From Candidatus Hydrogenedentota bacterium (GTDB lineage: Bacteria > Hydrogenedentota > Hydrogenedentia > Hydrogenedentales > SLHB01), in assembly GCA_026387845.1 (NCBI GenBank), contig JAPLKX010000285.1:1-8141 (forward strand): a stretch of 8,141 nucleotides of DNA, in the 5' to 3' direction. The notes beneath the pieces were generated by a model. It did not search any database, was not told where the DNA came from, and saw only the letters and a program-made list of their open reading frames with translations. Of the stretch, positions 1 to 5,729 are shown piece by piece. Numbering within the stretch: the stretch's first letter is position 1; the number at the start of each line of letters is the position of its first letter. The position numbers and the translations under genes are program-made.

Positions 1-237
1 TTTGCCCACAACCCAGTGAAGCGCCATAAACTCGGCAGTTTTTGCACTTTATAAACTATTGCAGAGGAATTACTTACGTCGGATAAGCGAAAAACTTCTT
101 GTTGTTTTTTATAGAAGCTGGAGTTTAAGGTAATAAGGGACTGAAAAATGGGCACGCCCTTTGTATGGGCGATTCGGCGGTTTGACTGGGGTATGGCGCG
201 GGGGTAACCTGTCGCGGGGACGGAAAGGATAACCACC
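1..237. other. Non-coding leader region upstream of the Gfo/Idh/MocA gene
   Basis: No protein-like reading frame of normal size is visible here. The first ~145 bases are clearly more AT-rich than the rest of the window, with several A/T runs around 40-60 and 90-125, as expected of a promoter region, but I could not pair convincing -35 and -10 boxes there. A short inverted repeat CGCCC/GGGCG (155-159 and 167-171, 7-nt loop) lies inside a 19-codon open frame at 148-207. The ribosome binding site GGAAAGGA (222-229) sits 8 nt before the ATG at 238. Confidence 0.5.
182..210 (+). promoter_or_regulatory. Possible weak sigma-70-type promoter for the Gfo/Idh/MocA gene
   Basis: TTGACT (182-187) matches the -35 consensus at 5 of 6 positions. 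It is followed after exactly 17 bases by TAACCT (205-210), which matches the -10 consensus at only 3 of 6. If real, transcription would begin near 217 and give a leader of about 20 nt that contains the ribosome binding site. The poor -10 box and the GC-rich spacer keep this tentative; a promoter in the AT-rich stretch before 147 is an equally good alternative. Confidence 0.25.
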
Positions 238-1584
238 ATGGGTAACAAGCAGTTGATTTCGCGCAGGGGTTTCATGAAAACGGCGGCGGCCACGGCGGGC
301 GCAGCGACGTTTGGGGCGCCGGCAATCTTAAGGGCGCAGAACCTTAACGACAAGCTGAACATTGCCGTGATAGCGACGGGCGGCCGGGGCGGCAGCAACC
401 TGGATGCGGTGTCGTCGGAAAACATCGTGGCGTTGTGCGACGTCAACGAGAAATGCCTGGCACCCGCCGTGAAGAAGTTTCCCAAGGCGAGGACCTTTTC
501 CGATTTCCGCAAGCTTTACGATTTCGAGAACGAGTTCGACGCGGTGGTCGTGAGCACGTGCGAGCACACGCATGCGTTTGCGACTCTGCCGGCGCTCGAG
601 TTGGGCAAGCACGTGTACTGCGAAAAGCCGCTGACGCATGACATCTGGGAAGCGCGGGTCATTCGCGAGGCGGCGAGGAAAGTCAAGGTGGCTACACAGC
701 AAGGCACGCAGATCCACGCCAGCGACAACTACAGGCGTGTGGTCGAGCTGATTCAGCGGGGCGCGGTGGGGCCTGTGCGCGAGGCCCACGTGTGGGTAGG
801 GCGTGCGTGGGGTTGGCAAACGGAGGAGGAGGCAAAGGCGGCGAAAGATATTGTGTTTGTGCTGGAGCGGCCGGCGGAGACTGACCCGATACCGGAAGGG
901 CTGGATTGGGACCTGTGGCTTGGGCCAGCGCCGGCGCGGCCGTTCAACAGGATCTATTTCCCCGGGCCGAAATGGTATCGCTGGTGGGATTTTGGGAACG
1001 GGACGATGTCCGACATGGGCAGCCATTTGAACGACCTGCCGTTCTGGGCGCTCGAGCTGAAATGCCCGCTGACCATCGAGGCGACGGGCCCGAAACCGCA
1101 CCCGGAGATTGCGCCGGCTACGATGAAAGTCGAGTACACATACGGCGCGCGGGGCGACCTGCCGCCACTGAAACTGACGTGGTACCAGGGCAACGTCAAG
1201 CCGGATATCTGGAAGGAAGAAAAGATCCCGCAATGGGACATGGGGATATTGTTTATCGGCGACAAAGGGATGTTGCTGTCGGATTACGAAAAACACGTGC
1301 TGCTGCCCGAGGAACAGTTCAAGGATTTTGTCCGGCCCGAGCCGTTTATCGCAAAATCGCTGGGGCACCACGCCGAGTGGATCCATGCGTGTAAAACGGG
1401 CGAACCCACCACGTGCAATTTCGAGTACGCAGGGTGGCTCACCGAAGCCAACCACCTGGGCAATGTCGCGTTCCGCACAGGGAAGAAGCTGGAGTGGGAT
1501 CCGGAGACGTTGAAGGCGAAGAACGCGCCGGAAGCGGACCGGTTTATCCGGCGGGAGTACCGGGCGCCGTGGAAGTTGGTGTAG
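238..1584 (+). CDS. Tat-exported Gfo/Idh/MocA family oxidoreductase
   Basis: This is a predicted NAD(P)-dependent dehydrogenase of the Gfo/Idh/MocA family (448 aa), a family that mostly oxidises or reduces sugars, inositols and their derivatives; the substrate cannot be read from sequence. The N-terminus is a twin-arginine signal: SRRGFMKT at residues 8-15, then an Ala-rich stretch and probable processing near LRAQN (31-35), so it should be exported folded with its cofactor. The Rossmann segment NIAVIATGGRGG (41-52) contains the dinucleotide-binding loop. CEKP (128-131) carries the family's conserved lysine, K130. DMGSHLND (259-266) is the conserved catalytic-side region with H263. The C-terminal TWYQG...GDKGML region is typical of the Tat-exported bacterial subgroup, and the length is normal. 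The ATG at 238 is chosen because GGAAAGGA lies 8 nt upstream and the Tat motif follows directly. It stands alone and converges on the FAD oxidase. Confidence 0.93.
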   Translation: MGNKQLISRRGFMKTAAATAGAATFGAPAILRAQNLNDKLNIAVIATGGRGGSNLDAVSSENIVALCDVNEKCLAPAVKKFPKARTFSDFRKLYDFENEFDAVVVSTCEHTHAFATLPALELGKHVYCEKPLTHDIWEARVIREAARKVKVATQQGTQIHASDNYRRVVELIQRGAVGPVREAHVWVGRAWGWQTEEEAKAAKDIVFVLERPAETDPIPEGLDWDLWLGPAPARPFNRIYFPGPKWYRWWDFGNGTMSDMGSHLNDLPFWALELKCPLTIEATGPKPHPEIAPATMKVEYTYGARGDLPPLKLTWYQGNVKPDIWKEEKIPQWDMGILFIGDKGMLLSDYEKHVLLPEEQFKDFVRPEPFIAKSLGHHAEWIHACKTGEPTTCNFEYAGWLTEANHLGNVAFRTGKKLEWDPETLKAKNAPEADRFIRREYRAPWKLV

Positions 1585-1660
1585 CGAGTCGTGCAGTTGG
1601 TGAAAAAGCCACCGATTGTCGAAGGGCCGCGAAAAGCGGGGACAGTGGAAGTTGGTGTAG
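1569..1660 (+). repeat. 16-bp direct repeat spanning the end of the Gfo/Idh/MocA gene
   Basis: GTGGAAGTTGGTGTAG occurs exactly at 1569-1584, where it encodes the last residues W-K-L-V and the stop, and again at 1645-1660 in the non-coding gap, 76 bases further on. A degraded partial copy (GTGCAGTTGGTG) lies between them at 1591-1602. The gap 1585-1704 otherwise shows only a small CCGC/GCGG hairpin at 1627-1639 with a GAAAA loop and no T-run, so there is no clear terminator between the two convergent genes. Confidence 0.6.
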
Positions 1661-1704
1661 AAGACATTCCGGGGAAGGGAAATCTACGCCGCCGGCCTGG
1701 TAGA

Positions 1705-3096
1705 TCATGCGCGGTCCCATTTGTCTTGTAGGCGGAGTGCTTGGCGGTAGGCTTGGAGGCCGACGTAACGGACGGGTCCGGATGCGAGCCAGACGGGCTT
1801 TCGGTTGTAGAAGAACGGGAGTTGCGGCCCGTCGGGGATATCGCGTACGCCGGCCGATTTGAGGATTTGGGGGGCGAGGATGGCGCCGGCGTAGTTGCTG
1901 AGTGCGACTCCGTGGCCGGAGTAGCCGGCGGCGTGGTAGACGGAGCCGTGGTCGCCGCCCGCGCCGAACGTGGGAAACATGTCGAGGGTGACGCCGAGCA
2001 CGCCGCCCCACTGGTGTGTGAACCGGACGTCTCGCAGGGTGGGGAAATATTCGCGGAATCTCCCCTGAAGCGCGGTGAAAATTATCTGATCCTGGTCCTT
2101 GTATTGGTCGCCGTAGTAGAGCTGTGCGTCTTCCCCGCCGAACAGGATTCGGTTGTCGGCGGTGAGGCGGAAGTAGTGGATGAAGTTGCGGGCGGTTTCG
2201 AGGCTGGTGCGTTTGACGTGCCAACCGGTTGAGGCGAGTTGGTCGTTGGTCAGCGGTTCGGTGGCGACGATGTAGGTATGTACGGGCATTACGCGCGCCT
2301 GCATGAAGCCGATTGATCCGCCGTACCCGTTGAGTGCGAGCACGACTTGCCGGGCGTTGACGGCGCCGTGGGGCGTCCGTAGCCGGACGGGTAGGCCGTC
2401 GATAAGCTCATCGAGCGGCGTTTGTTCGTACACTCTGACGCCCAGACGCTCGACGACACCTTTCATGCCTCGAGCGAGCTTGGCGGGGTTGAGGATGCAT
2501 GGCCGTGGGTCGAGCACGCCGCTGCGGAAGGTGTCGGCCCGGATGTGCTCCCCCACTCCGGCCTTGTCGAGCCACTGGTGATCAAACCCGAGCCGGTGCG
2601 CGACTTCGTATTCGCGCCTGGCGCGTTTTTCGCGCCTCGCGCAGGTGTTGAGCAACAGGTAGCCCGTAGCTTCGAGGTCGCAATCGATAGCGTGCTCGGC
2701 GACCGTGCGCTTGACGTGGTCCACGGCGTCGTACATGAGCCGGTACGCGGCGCCCGCTTGCTGCTCGCCCAGCTTCTGCGCGGCGTAGAGGAGGTCCCAG
2801 CCGAGCAGCGGCATGGCGAACCCGCCGTTGCGGCCGCTGGCGCCGTGACCGATCACGTCGCGCTCGATGAGGACGACCTCGATGCCTGGCGCGTATTTCT
2901 TGAGGTGATACGCGACGCTGAGGCCGGTAAACCCACCGCCCACGACGGCCACGTCGCACTCGATGCTCGATTCGAGCGGCGAACCCGGCGTCACCGGAAC
3001 GGTCTCCTGCCACAGGCTCACGGGGTGGTAGGAGCCGGAGGCGTCGACGGCCGGCGGCAACCCGCGGAACGGGGTTTGATCGGATTTGAGTCTCAT
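1705..3096 (-). CDS. FAD-dependent oxidoreductase, DAO family (DadA / gamma-glutamylputrescine oxidase-like)
   Basis: This is a 463-aa flavoprotein of the D-amino-acid oxidase superfamily, which oxidises C-N bonds of amino acids or amines through FAD and releases an imine/aldehyde plus ammonia. The FAD site is plain: after a ~45-residue N-terminal lead, CDVAVVGGGFTGLSVAYHL (48-65) gives the GxGxxG loop, and E78 in LIERD is placed to bind the adenosine ribose. GASGRNGG (85-92) and the C-terminal HAAGYSGHGVALSNYAG (388-404) are hallmarks shared with gamma-glutamylputrescine oxidase PuuB and related oxidases, as is MPVHTYIVATEPL (270-282). The exact substrate is not decidable, and no polyamine or amino-acid catabolic gene adjoins it. 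No signal peptide or membrane segment is seen, so it is probably cytosolic. The ATG at 3096 has only a weak AAGAG ribosome site 5 nt upstream. It is probably a single-gene transcript. Confidence 0.9.
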   Translation of the reverse strand: MRLKSDQTPFRGLPPAVDASGSYHPVSLWQETVPVTPGSPLESSIECDVAVVGGGFTGLSVAYHLKKYAPGIEVVLIERDVIGHGASGRNGGFAMPLLGWDLLYAAQKLGEQQAGAAYRLMYDAVDHVKRTVAEHAIDCDLEATGYLLLNTCARREKRARREYEVAHRLGFDHQWLDKAGVGEHIRADTFRSGVLDPRPCILNPAKLARGMKGVVERLGVRVYEQTPLDELIDGLPVRLRTPHGAVNARQVVLALNGYGGSIGFMQARVMPVHTYIVATEPLTNDQLASTGWHVKRTSLETARNFIHYFRLTADNRILFGGEDAQLYYGDQYKDQDQIIFTALQGRFREYFPTLRDVRFTHQWGGVLGVTLDMFPTFGAGGDHGSVYHAAGYSGHGVALSNYAGAILAPQILKSAGVRDIPDGPQLPFFYNRKPVWLASGPVRYVGLQAYRQALRLQDKWDRA

Positions 3097-3127
3097 AGGA
3101 ACTCTTTTTAACTTGTGGTGGCAATGT

Positions 3128-3155
3128 GACGCGACGGGGACGTCGCGTCTACGAC
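3128..3155. repeat. Intergenic stem-loop repeat, divergent copy C
   Basis: GACGCGAC (3128-3135) and GTCGCGTC (3142-3149) form a perfect 8-bp stem around a 6-nt GGGGAC loop, followed by TACGAC. The arm-loop-arm-TACG layout resembles the two 29-nt repeats at 4379-4407 and 4521-4549, and TACGAC also follows the copy at 4379-4407 on its own strand. It lies about 30 nt upstream of the FAD oxidase start, on that gene's leader side. It may be a third, divergent member of the same family, or an unrelated hairpin. Confidence 0.45.
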
Positions 3156-3166
3156 TAAGACAAGGC

Positions 3167-3195
3167 AGGCGCCGGGGATAGTTGCCCCGGCGCCT
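3167..3195 (-). terminator. Strong GC-rich hairpin downstream of the pseudopilin gene
   Basis: AGGCGCCGGGG (3167-3177) and CCCCGGCGCCT (3185-3195) are perfectly complementary over 11 bp around a 7-nt loop. The hairpin begins about 19 nt beyond the pseudopilin stop codon (3214) on the minus strand, the usual place for an intrinsic terminator. The following minus-strand bases (TGCCTTGTCTT) are T-rich but not a clean U-tract, so termination may be partial or the hairpin may mainly protect the mRNA 3' end. It also separates the pseudopilin from the co-oriented FAD oxidase downstream. Confidence 0.6.
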
Positions 3196-3213
3196 TTACA
3201 CCTGTGTTGGCGG

Positions 3214-4044
3214 CTAAAACAGTGCAATCTGGGCTGCAAGTCTGGCGAAGACTTCCGAAACGGGGAACTTGCCCGGATACTTGATGAACTCGACGTGGCC
3301 ATCCATGAACAGGACGTTGCACCCGCCGGGAACGTGGTTGAAGGACGACGCAACGGTGCCCAGCCAGTCCCACATGACGGGGAGTTCGCTTTGCGCGAGG
3401 GCCGACGAGGCAGGGTTGTTGATGTCCGTGATGAAGAACCGCTCGATACCTTCGCGAAGGCGGTAGAAGGTGAAGTCGCCAATGACGGGATCTCCTTCGA
3501 TGGGTTTGTCTTCGTCAGGACTCAGGGCGCCGCTGATCAGCTCGCCGACCAGCGGCGTGGCGGCGTTGACCTGATCATCGGTCATAATGGCCCACCCGAG
3601 ATAGTTGTAGCTGATCCCGTCGAAACATTCGAGGATAGGATTGCCTTGCGCGTCGTTAAACATGCCTGTGCCGTACGGTCCGCCATTGCGGAAGTCGTCG
3701 GAGTTGTCCACGTCAGAGGGGCATAGCCAGATGTTCATGTCTGTGAGGTACTCGGGATAAATCGAGCTTCCCTGCGGGCACCCCGCGAATCCTATGGCCG
3801 CACCGGAATCACCTATGTTTGGACAAAACAGCATGGGGTCGGCGATGGGCGGGAATTTCTGGCCCTTGCTCTCGTTGGCGTACATCTTGTAGATGAGCCC
3901 CCACTGCTTGAGGTTGTTGGCGCAACTGCTCCTTCGTGCGGCTTCCCGCGCCCGGGCGAGGGCCGGGAGCAGTATAGCCGCCAGAATTCCGATGATGGCG
4001 ATAACTACGAGAAGTTCGATGAGGGTAAAACCGCGTTTTTTCAT
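3214..4044 (-). CDS. Type II secretion/type IV pilin-like pseudopilin with C-terminal H-X-DG motif
   Basis: This is a 276-aa pseudopilin with a class III prepilin leader. MKKRG is followed by FTLIELLVVIAIIGILAAIL, so the predicted peptidase cut is after G5, leaving F6 to be methylated and E10 as the conserved +5 glutamate. Residues 6-28 form the hydrophobic assembly helix, followed by ARAREAARRSSCANNLKQ (30-47), typical of the large environmental pseudopilin family with a C-terminal H-X9-DG signature. Here the signature is HVPGGCNVLFMDGH (237-250), with ten rather than nine residues between H237 and D248. Members are usually abundant solo genes in Planctomycetota-like genomes, and their role is unknown. 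The start at 4044 is chosen over an ATG at 4098 because AAGGAGA lies just upstream of 4044 and the longer form adds 18 residues before a textbook leader. It is probably transcribed alone from the promoter at 4145-4173. Confidence 0.93.
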   Translation of the reverse strand: MKKRGFTLIELLVVIAIIGILAAILLPALARAREAARRSSCANNLKQWGLIYKMYANESKGQKFPPIADPMLFCPNIGDSGAAIGFAGCPQGSSIYPEYLTDMNIWLCPSDVDNSDDFRNGGPYGTGMFNDAQGNPILECFDGISYNYLGWAIMTDDQVNAATPLVGELISGALSPDEDKPIEGDPVIGDFTFYRLREGIERFFITDINNPASSALAQSELPVMWDWLGTVASSFNHVPGGCNVLFMDGHVEFIKYPGKFPVSEVFARLAAQIALF

Positions 4045-4063
4045 GATGCCTCTCCTTTCCTTC

Positions 4064-4077
4064 TGCCCAATTGGGCA
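4064..4077. promoter_or_regulatory. 14-bp perfect palindrome in the pseudopilin leader
   Basis: TGCCCAATTGGGCA is a perfect inverted repeat without a spacer. It lies about 6 bases upstream of the pseudopilin ribosome binding site and 20 bases upstream of the start codon, well downstream of the predicted promoter. Gapless symmetry fits a protein-binding operator better than an RNA hairpin, which would need a loop. No regulator gene is nearby, so its function is an open guess. Confidence 0.35.
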
Positions 4078-4144
4078 CAAACCCCTGCCTTGTCCCATGC
4101 AATTGCCGGAGAGCCGTTGGGGGCCCCTCCGACGGGGTCAGGGT

Positions 4145-4173
4145 AGCATAGTATTTCGAGTTTTGCCAGACAA
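4145..4173 (-). promoter_or_regulatory. Predicted sigma-70-type promoter of the pseudopilin gene
   Basis: On the minus strand TTGTCT (4168-4173) and TATGCT (4145-4150) stand exactly 17 bases apart, each matching its consensus at 4 of 6 positions, in a locally AT-rich patch. The start of transcription would be near 4138, giving a ~94-nt leader. That leader holds a GC-rich hairpin at 4114-4135 (nine pairs including two G-U, four-base loop) and the palindrome at 4064-4077. Confidence 0.45.
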
Positions 4174-4241
4174 AAAAGAGCGGGTGGTAAAGACGCAGGA
4201 TGGATTAACCGACTTAAAGGCTTTGGGGAGAAAGAGTTGAG

Positions 4242-4330
4242 TGGTGCCCGGGGCGGGACTTGAACCCGCACACCCTATTACGGGTACTAGGTCCTTAGCC
4301 TAGCGTGTATGCCAATTTCACCACCCGGGC
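4242..4330 (-). tRNA. tRNA-Leu (anticodon AAG)
   Basis: The minus strand folds into a complete class II tRNA of 89 nt with an encoded CCA end (4244-4242). The acceptor stem GCCCGGG/CCCGGGC is perfect, the discriminator base is A, and the D-loop AAATTGGCATA has GG. The anticodon stem CTAGG/CCTAG closes the 7-nt loop CTAAGGA, and the T arm is GCGGG-TTCAAGT-CCCGC. The 17-nt variable region forms an ACCC/GGGT stem, as in Leu, Ser and Tyr tRNAs. The anticodon, at 4296-4294, reads AAG after U33 and before G37, which decodes CUU (Leu); the body resembles standard bacterial leucine tRNAs. A at position 34 is uncommon for bacterial leucine tRNAs, where GAG is the usual form. No terminator is obvious downstream. 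Confidence 0.96.
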
Positions 4331-4340
4331 AGCACTCGAA

Positions 4341-4370
4341 ATTGTACCGTACGGCGGGCAAAGGATTCAA
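4341..4370 (-). promoter_or_regulatory. Predicted sigma-70-type promoter of the tRNA-Leu gene
   Basis: On the minus strand TTGAAT (4365-4370) and TACAAT (4341-4346) are separated by 18 bases and match their consensus boxes at 4 of 6 and 5 of 6 positions. The -10 box ends 10 bases before the mature tRNA 5' end at 4330, so transcription would begin only a few bases upstream of it, typical of a tRNA promoter with a short leader. Confidence 0.65.
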
Positions 4371-4378
4371 ACTGCGGT

Positions 4379-4407
4379 CGTAGGGGCGGTCTTCCAGCCC
4401 GCGCCGG
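4379..4407 (-). repeat. 29-nt palindromic intergenic repeat, copy A
   Basis: Read on the minus strand this 29-mer matches copy B (4521-4549, plus strand) at 24 of 29 positions with no gaps. It shares the core GGCGCGGGC, then GACCGC and the CCTACG end. The arms GGCGCGG and CCGCCCC pair with one mismatch. It sits just upstream of the tRNA promoter and points away from copy B, so the two form a large inverted pair about 113 bases apart. Confidence 0.55.
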
Positions 4408-4520
4408 CAACGTTACGGCATATGTCCTGAATCACAAGTTCCCCGATCGCAACTAGCCGAGATCTTTCAACTTATTCCTTGAACTCAGCTTTCTTCGTTG
4501 AGACCAAGCCTGCGGTCTGG
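4408..4520. other. Intergenic stretch between the repeats, no gene seen
   Basis: This stretch lies between two intergenic repeats, upstream of the dioxygenase-family gene. It is less GC-rich than its surroundings and holds small inverted repeats, such as AGACC/GGTCT (4501-4505 and 4514-4518, 8-nt loop). I see no reading frame, tRNA or recognisable RNA family. The promoter of the gene at 4626 should lie here or in 4550-4610, but no box pair is convincing. Confidence 0.4.
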
Positions 4521-4549
4521 ACGGCGCGGGCGAGACGACCGCGCCTACG
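4521..4549 (+). repeat. 29-nt palindromic intergenic repeat, copy B
   Basis: GGCGCGG (4523-4529) and CCGCGCC (4539-4545) make a perfect 7-bp stem with a 9-nt loop, followed by TACG. It matches copy A at 24 of 29 positions in the opposite orientation. Differences fall mainly in the loop, and the stem position that is mismatched in copy A is paired here, as expected of a repeat kept as a stem-loop. It lies ~77 nt before the dioxygenase-family start codon. Confidence 0.55.
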
Positions 4550-4625
4550 TTTGGAATTGGAATAGGCGGGTGAAATTCTGTCCGGGCGCCAGCCGTTACA
4601 GCTACAGCAAGGAAAGGAATTCTTG

Positions 4626-5729
4626 ATGGAACACAGTGGCAAAAGAGGTCCGACGGAATTTTATAACGAGGACGCGTTGCTTGAACAGCGTGCGGGGCTG
4701 GTTTTGGAGGAGCGTCGTCGTGCGGGCCTGGGCGGGCTTGTGGGAGGTTTGGCGGCGATAGTTATCGGGGTCGAGCGTGAACAGATCGAGGCGGCGGCCG
4801 CGGAATTGCTGAGGACGACGGGTTACGTGTTTGATACGGCTTTCGAAGACTCGGGTGTTCAGTGGTGCGTGCTGAAACGCCGGGGGTCGGCGGACATTAT
4901 CTTGCAGGCGCGGAAAACAGGGGCAAATCCGTTCTTGAAATTCTCGGATTTTCCCAAGGTGCGTGCGTTGCCCAACACGCGGCTGGAGACGTTTGTGTTT
5001 GAGACGCCGGATTTGGCGGCCTATTTGGAAATCCAGCGGGGCAGAGGGTTGGGGTTCGACGGCGAGATCGCGCGTCACGACAATTTTCTGATGGTTCAAA
5101 CGGCGCCGCTGGAGTTGACTGGAATCTCGTACGGTTTCATCGAGTGGACGGGCGAGCGGGGACAGTACAGCGGCCGCGACACGCAACCATTGCCGTGGCG
5201 TGTGGAGAAACCTTCGAAGCCGTGGCTGGACAACGTGGGTCTGCTGGATCATGCGGCGACGCGGGTCCGTGCGCGGGACAGGGACCCGGCCATCCTCGAA
5301 TTCATGAGGTACACGAACTACACTTTCGATTTCTCGATATACGTTCCGCCGCTCAACTCGATAACCAACGTGGCGCGGATGGCTGGCGCGGATTTTGCGC
5401 TGGTGTTCACGTCGGGCATCCGGCCTTTTGAGAACGTCGAGACCGCGGGCCCCACCGAGAAGTTCATAAATAACTACGGGCCGCGGGTCCACCACATTGC
5501 GTTTTGCACGGAGCGGATCGAGTCGACGTTCGAGCGCCTGAAATCGGATGGCGTGGGCTTTTTGTCGGACCTCGTGGGCGGGCCGGAGGAAGGGTTGCAT
5601 CAGGCGTTCACGACGACGTCGGCCAACACGTTGCTGGTGACGGAGTACATCCACCGGTACGCGGGTTTTGACGGTTTTTTTACGAGGAGCAACGTGGCGC
5701 AACTTACCGAGGCTACCGCGAAGCAATGA
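4626..5729 (+). CDS. 4-hydroxyphenylpyruvate dioxygenase-family (VOC superfamily) protein
   Basis: This is a 367-aa protein whose C-terminal half is of the 4-hydroxyphenylpyruvate dioxygenase type, a non-haem Fe(II) enzyme that converts 4-hydroxyphenylpyruvate to homogentisate in tyrosine breakdown. The fold is two VOC domains: a degenerate N-terminal one (about 40-190) and the catalytic one (about 203-355). The 2-His-1-Glu iron triad is visible: H209 in LLDHAATRV, H290 in GPRVHHIAF and E340 in LLVTEYIHRY. The C-terminal GFDGFFTRSNVAQL (347-360) sits where the family's active-site helix lies. No signal peptide is seen, so it should be cytosolic. ATG at 4626 is used because GGAAAGGA (4611-4618) lies 7 nt upstream; a TTG one codon earlier is less likely. 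No homogentisate-pathway gene adjoins it, so a related alpha-keto-acid substrate (for example hydroxymandelate-synthase chemistry) remains possible. hpd is the nearest named gene. Confidence 0.85.
   Translation: MEHSGKRGPTEFYNEDALLEQRAGLVLEERRRAGLGGLVGGLAAIVIGVEREQIEAAAAELLRTTGYVFDTAFEDSGVQWCVLKRRGSADIILQARKTGANPFLKFSDFPKVRALPNTRLETFVFETPDLAAYLEIQRGRGLGFDGEIARHDNFLMVQTAPLELTGISYGFIEWTGERGQYSGRDTQPLPWRVEKPSKPWLDNVGLLDHAATRVRARDRDPAILEFMRYTNYTFDFSIYVPPLNSITNVARMAGADFALVFTSGIRPFENVETAGPTEKFINNYGPRVHHIAFCTERIESTFERLKSDGVGFLSDLVGGPEEGLHQAFTTTSANTLLVTEYIHRYAGFDGFFTRSNVAQLTEATAKQ

Noticed and set aside
328..1455. Minus-strand open frame of 375 codons antisense to the Gfo/Idh/MocA gene
   Set aside because: Its translation is rich in Arg, Pro and His with no family motif. 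It mirrors a clear Tat-signal oxidoreductase on the plus strand and is an artefact of GC-rich codon usage.
1627..1639. CCGC-GAAAA-GCGG hairpin as a terminator between the convergent genes
   Set aside because: The stem is only 4 bp and no T-run follows on either strand.
3214..4098. Longer pseudopilin start at the ATG at 4098
   Set aside because: It adds 18 residues in front of a textbook MKKRGFTLIE leader and has no good ribosome binding site, whereas AAGGAGA precedes the ATG at 4044.
4041..4271. Minus-strand open frame beginning MRVQVPPRAP
   Set aside because: This is the usual mistranslation of a tRNA 3' end (tRNA-Leu at 4242-4330) running on into the pseudopilin leader.
4623..4625. TTG start one codon before the dioxygenase-family ATG
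   Set aside because: ATG at 4626 has better spacing from GGAAAGGA and is the stronger start codon.
4602..5726. Minus-strand open frame of 374 codons antisense to the dioxygenase-family gene
   Set aside because: Low-complexity Arg/His/Gln-rich product without motifs; the plus strand has the iron triad, a ribosome binding site and family signatures.
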